Shown here: in pieces, positions 61,762 through 64,000 of the stretch
Position numbering within the stretch: the stretch's first letter is position 1
Layout of the letters: the number at the start of each line of letters is the position of its first letter
From: Streptomyces sp. TS71-3
Lineage (GTDB): Bacteria > Actinomycetota > Actinomycetes > Streptomycetales > Streptomycetaceae
DNA length: 64,000 nt
NCBI RefSeq assembly: GCF_018327685.1
Contig: NZ_BNEL01000003.1
Location: forward strand, 3,348,001 to 3,412,000
Direction: 5' to 3'
Notes under the pieces: generated by a model
The model's input: only the letters and a program-made list of their open reading frames with translations
Databases searched by the model: none
What the model was told of the DNA's origin: nothing
Translations under genes and position numbers: made by a program

Positions 61762-62828
61762 CGTGCCTCCCGGTACGCGGCCGGAACGGCACGGGCCGCG
61801 AGGCCCTCGAAACGGCGGTCGAAGAGCGGCGTGACGTCCAGCTTCCGGACGAACCCGCCCGCGGCCATCAGGTCCGCCGTCTGCTGCTCCCAGGCCAGGG
61901 CCCTGTCCCAGCTCTGAGGGAACGAGGGCCGCGCGAGGGAGTCCACGATGCGTGCGCCGTCCGCCCTGGTGACGCCCTGGTCCCTGACGTAGTACCGGTC
62001 GATCCAGGTGCCGGCGTGCTGCCACGCCCACACCTGTCCCTGCGCCCACAGCGGCACGAACTGCCGTATCGCCGCGAGCCTGGCGGGGTCGTCCAGCACC
62101 TCCTCGGGCGCCCAGAGCACCGTGAGCAGGTCCACCACGTCCGTCTTCACCGCCCGGGCGCCGTCCTTGGAGTACTGGTCGAGGTATTTGGTCAGGGTGG
62201 GCTCGCTGAGCGGTGCGACGTCGACCTGGCCGGACTGCAACGCCGTCAGGAACTGCGTGCTGGGCAGCGGCACCAGTTCCGCGTCGTCGTACGACAGGCC
62301 CGCCTCCTTGAGCGCGCGCAGGACGACCACGCCCTGTGCCTGTCCCTGCGAGAACGCGATCTTCCTGCCGCGGAAGTCCTCGGCGCTCCTGATGGCCGAG
62401 CCGGCCGCCGTGGCGAACACGTAGACGGGGATGTTGCGGACCTGGACGGCGACGATCCTGGCCCGCACCCCGATGGCGGCCGCCTGGATCGGCGGGATGC
62501 CGGCGTTGGAGGCCAGGTCGATGGAGCGGGCGCGGAACCCTTGGATGATGTCCGGGCCGGCGTTGAGGTTGGGCCACTGGGAGACGGTGAATCCGAGCTT
62601 CCGGTCGAGTCCGGACGCCGCGAGCTGGAGCTGGGTGGGGTGGATGGCGATGGAGAGCCTGGTACCGCGGGCCGGGGCGGCGGTCGGCAGGGCGCCGGTG
62701 GGTGCGGGCCGGGCAGCGGCACTGGAGGGGGCGACGCAACCGGTGGTGCCGAGGCCGAGGACGGCGCCGCCGGCCAGTGCGAGGAAGCCCCTGCGGCCGG
62801 TCGTGTCAGGCGTGGTGGGGAAGGGCAT
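61758..62828 (-). CDS. ABC transporter substrate-binding lipoprotein (SsuA-like)
   Basis: 356 residues. A twin-arginine-like/lipoprotein signal (GRRGFLALAGG then lipobox LGTTGC) exports and anchors it. The mature NMT1/SsuA-type fold shows LSIAIHPTQLQLAASG, IDLASNAGIPPIQAA, KIAFSQGQAQG and VDVAPLSEPTLTKYL. It binds an organosulfur or similar anion outside the cell. ATG 62828 overlaps the flavin reductase gene by 23 bases and the stop overlaps the permease start. Confidence 0.9.
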   Translation of the reverse strand: MPFPTTPDTTGRRGFLALAGGAVLGLGTTGCVAPSSAAARPAPTGALPTAAPARGTRLSIAIHPTQLQLAASGLDRKLGFTVSQWPNLNAGPDIIQGFRARSIDLASNAGIPPIQAAAIGVRARIVAVQVRNIPVYVFATAAGSAIRSAEDFRGRKIAFSQGQAQGVVVLRALKEAGLSYDDAELVPLPSTQFLTALQSGQVDVAPLSEPTLTKYLDQYSKDGARAVKTDVVDLLTVLWAPEEVLDDPARLAAIRQFVPLWAQGQVWAWQHAGTWIDRYYVRDQGVTRADGARIVDSLARPSFPQSWDRALAWEQQTADLMAAGGFVRKLDVTPLFDRRFEGLAARAVPAAYREAR

Positions 62829-63354
62829 GGCCGAGGTCCGTTCGGGTTCGGAGCGGGTGGTAGGCGCCGTCGTGGAAGAGGAGGGGGTCCCGGCCGGTGT
62901 CGACCCAGGCGTCCACGACACGGGCGACGACGAGGTGGTGGTCGCCGGCCGGCACGAGTTGCTCGATGCCGAGCCGCAGCCACCCCGCGACCCCGTCGAG
63001 CAGGGGCTCGCCGGTGGCGAGGGGCCGCCACTTGGTCGGGGCGGCGAACCGGTCGGCGCCGTGGGTGGCGAACCGGCGGGCCAGCGCCTCCTGTCCGGCG
63101 TCCAGGAAGTGCACGACGGCCGTCCGCGCGGCCTCGACGTGCGGCCAGGAGGACGAGGTGCCCGCGATCGCGAAGGACACCAGCGGCGGGTTGAGCGAGA
63201 CCGAGGTGAGCGAGGTGGCGGTGAACCCCGCGGGCCCCCGGCCGGCATCCACCGTGACCACCACGACACCCCCGGGGTGGCGGCGGAACACCTGCTTGAA
63301 ACGGTCCTGGGCGATGCCGGGCGGGGGCCCCGGCGAGACGGCGGAAACGGTCAA
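62806..63354 (-). CDS. flavin reductase family protein, probable TTG start
   Basis: About 182 residues, first gene of the operon. The flavin-reductase split barrel shows FRRHPGGVVVVTVDAGRGPAGFTATSLTSVSLNPPLVSFAI, the family signature, and HHLVVARVVDAWV. It would deliver FMNH2 to the monooxygenase at the operon's end. The frame is open upstream to ATG 63498, but those codons are unlike the family. A TTG at 63354 with AGGAGAG close upstream fits best. ATG 63405 has no ribosome binding site. Confidence 0.85.
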   Translation of the reverse strand: MTVSAVSPGPPPGIAQDRFKQVFRRHPGGVVVVTVDAGRGPAGFTATSLTSVSLNPPLVSFAIAGTSSSWPHVEAARTAVVHFLDAGQEALARRFATHGADRFAAPTKWRPLATGEPLLDGVAGWLRLGIEQLVPAGDHHLVVARVVDAWVDTGRDPLLFHDGAYHPLRTRTDLGHALPHHA

Positions 63355-63940
63355 GGAACTCTCCTGGTCGGCGAACTCTCCCGGTCGGCGGGGGAAGGCG
63401 GGCATGGGGAAGTGGGCGGCGGGACTCCGGCCGGGTGGCGCACGGGTCTCCGCCGCCGTGAGACGGCTCGGGTGTCGTCGGAAAAGGGCACCGGTCATCT
63501 AGGAATGACCGCGCGACGGCGCGGAGAAGCGCCTTCGCGGGGCTGCTGACACATGCCGGAAAAGCCGCCGTCACATATGCGGGAAACGGTCGGCGAGAGA
63601 ATCCGGGATAGGGGCGCGCGGTAGGGGTGCGGCACGCGGTCGCGAGAGAGTTCCCCGGCATTCCGGCGGCACGGTGGAAAGCCGGGAACCGCGGCGGGAA
63701 GCCTGAACGAGCTGCCAGATCACCTGGACAGACGGGGTGAGCCCCGTTCCGGGCAGGAAGCGCCCCGGTGCAGGCAGGAGGTCAGATCCCCTGCGCGCGA
63801 CAACAACAGGAACAGCGGAAGGAAATCCGCGCGTGCGCAGCCAGGGGGCCGTGCGGCGCCTCGGAGGGCGCGTACGGGAGAATCCGCTGCGAAGTCGTCA
63901 TGTACCCATCGTCGGGTTCACGGCGCGCGCCGTCAACATA
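63355..63940. other. regulatory region upstream of the organosulfur operon, no gene supported
   Basis: About 590 bases. It must contain the leftward operon promoter. A 71-codon plus-strand frame (63737-63952) lacks Streptomyces codon bias. A 19-codon minus-strand frame with a second-position Cys (ATG near 63555) overlaps an ATG at 63498, but lacks a ribosome binding site and the Cys-rich pattern of known sulfur-operon leader peptides. Confidence 0.4.
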
Positions 63941-63943
63941 ATG

Positions 63944-63963
63944 CATCTCTGAATTAAGAGATG
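63944..63963. promoter_or_regulatory. 20-bp palindrome near the right edge
   Basis: CATCTCTGAA / TTAAGAGATG, 9 of 10 positions complementary, in an A/T-rich stretch eight bases before an ATG at 63972 that opens to the window end. It looks like a MarR/TetR-type operator for a rightward gene. Confidence 0.5.
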
Positions 63964-64000
63964 GTGCTTCGATGGTCCTTCACCGCCCCGGCGGGAGCCG

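Noticed and set aside
63497..63555. 19-codon minus-strand leader peptide starting Met-Cys upstream of the sulfur operon
   Set aside because: Actinobacterial sulfur operons can have Cys-containing leader peptides, but this frame has no ribosome binding site, only one Cys at position 2 and none near the end.
63737..63952. 71-codon plus-strand frame near the right edge
   Set aside because: Codon use is not that of Streptomyces genes and no family is recognised.
1..64000. TTA (bldA-dependent) codons in the genes
   Set aside because: None was noticed in frame in the regulators or AfsA-type genes; the check was by eye only.
1..64000. tRNA, rRNA, IS elements, prophage or integrase genes
   Set aside because: No T-loop GGTTCGAATCC-like words in the gaps and no transposase or phage families among the open frames.

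Overview
The window looks like a stretch of Streptomyces (or very close relative) chromosome. GC is very high with strong G/C third-position bias. Many genes start with GTG, and a number appear leaderless, with a TANNNT hexamer about six bases before the start codon. Marker genes include an AfsA/ArpA-type gamma-butyrolactone pair, a DevR/OsdR-type dormancy regulator, a family GH64 beta-1,3-glucanase and a DUF6643-type protein. No rRNA, tRNA, IS element, prophage or CRISPR array was recognised.

Left part (1-19.5 kb). Housekeeping and accessory singletons: a left-edge alpha/beta hydrolase, a DUF899 thioredoxin-like protein, an AlkB-like dioxygenase and a ROK regulator. A truncated phosphotriesterase remnant follows, then a SHOCT/ABC/FtsX operon with ATGA overlaps, an anti-sigma-type ATP-binding protein, a PLP-dependent cysteine desulfhydrase-like enzyme and a DeoR regulator. 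Next come a large membrane protein with split alpha/beta-hydrolase motifs, a convergent and overlapping beta-helix/AAA+ fusion, an Rv1733c-like membrane protein, a MOSC protein and a low-complexity DUF6643-type protein.

Centre-left (20-37.7 kb). An HpnB-like glycosyltransferase, an Asp/Glu racemase-type protein, a PH-like membrane protein, an O-antigen-ligase-like protein, apolipoprotein N-acyltransferase and a Nudix hydrolase. Then a probable hydroxybutyrate/hydroxy-acid cluster (SDR dehydrogenase, PucR/GAF regulator, MHS transporter). Three regulator modules have well-formed operator palindromes: a TetR/hydrolase divergent pair, a MarR-GNAT fusion, and a TetR/SDR divergent pair with two copies of the same operator. 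A cytochrome P450 lies between them.

Centre-right (37.7-53.1 kb). A complete kdp potassium pump operon (a 27-residue membrane peptide, then kdpF, kdpA, kdpB, kdpC) ends in a KdpD that has only the sensory domains and no kinase. It runs into a dormancy/hypoxia-type gene set resembling the OsdR region of S. coelicolor: HTH-flavin-barrel fusion, orphan LuxR-type response regulator, pyridoxamine-oxidase-like protein, zinc alcohol dehydrogenase, a second Rv1733c-like protein, a cyclic-nucleotide-binding-domain protein, a tandem universal stress protein and a GH65 phosphorylase-type enzyme.

Right part (53.2-64 kb). A secreted GH64 glucanase whose predicted promoter carries a LacI-type palindrome, then the AfsA-like synthase divergent from its ArpA-like receptor, an SDR and a methyltransferase. 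The last block is a five-gene, overlapping sulfonate/organosulfur operon (flavin reductase, ABC binding protein, permease, ATPase, FMN-dependent monooxygenase). Tandem repeats lie at or next to gene 3' ends at three places (16-bp, 29-bp and 20-bp periods).
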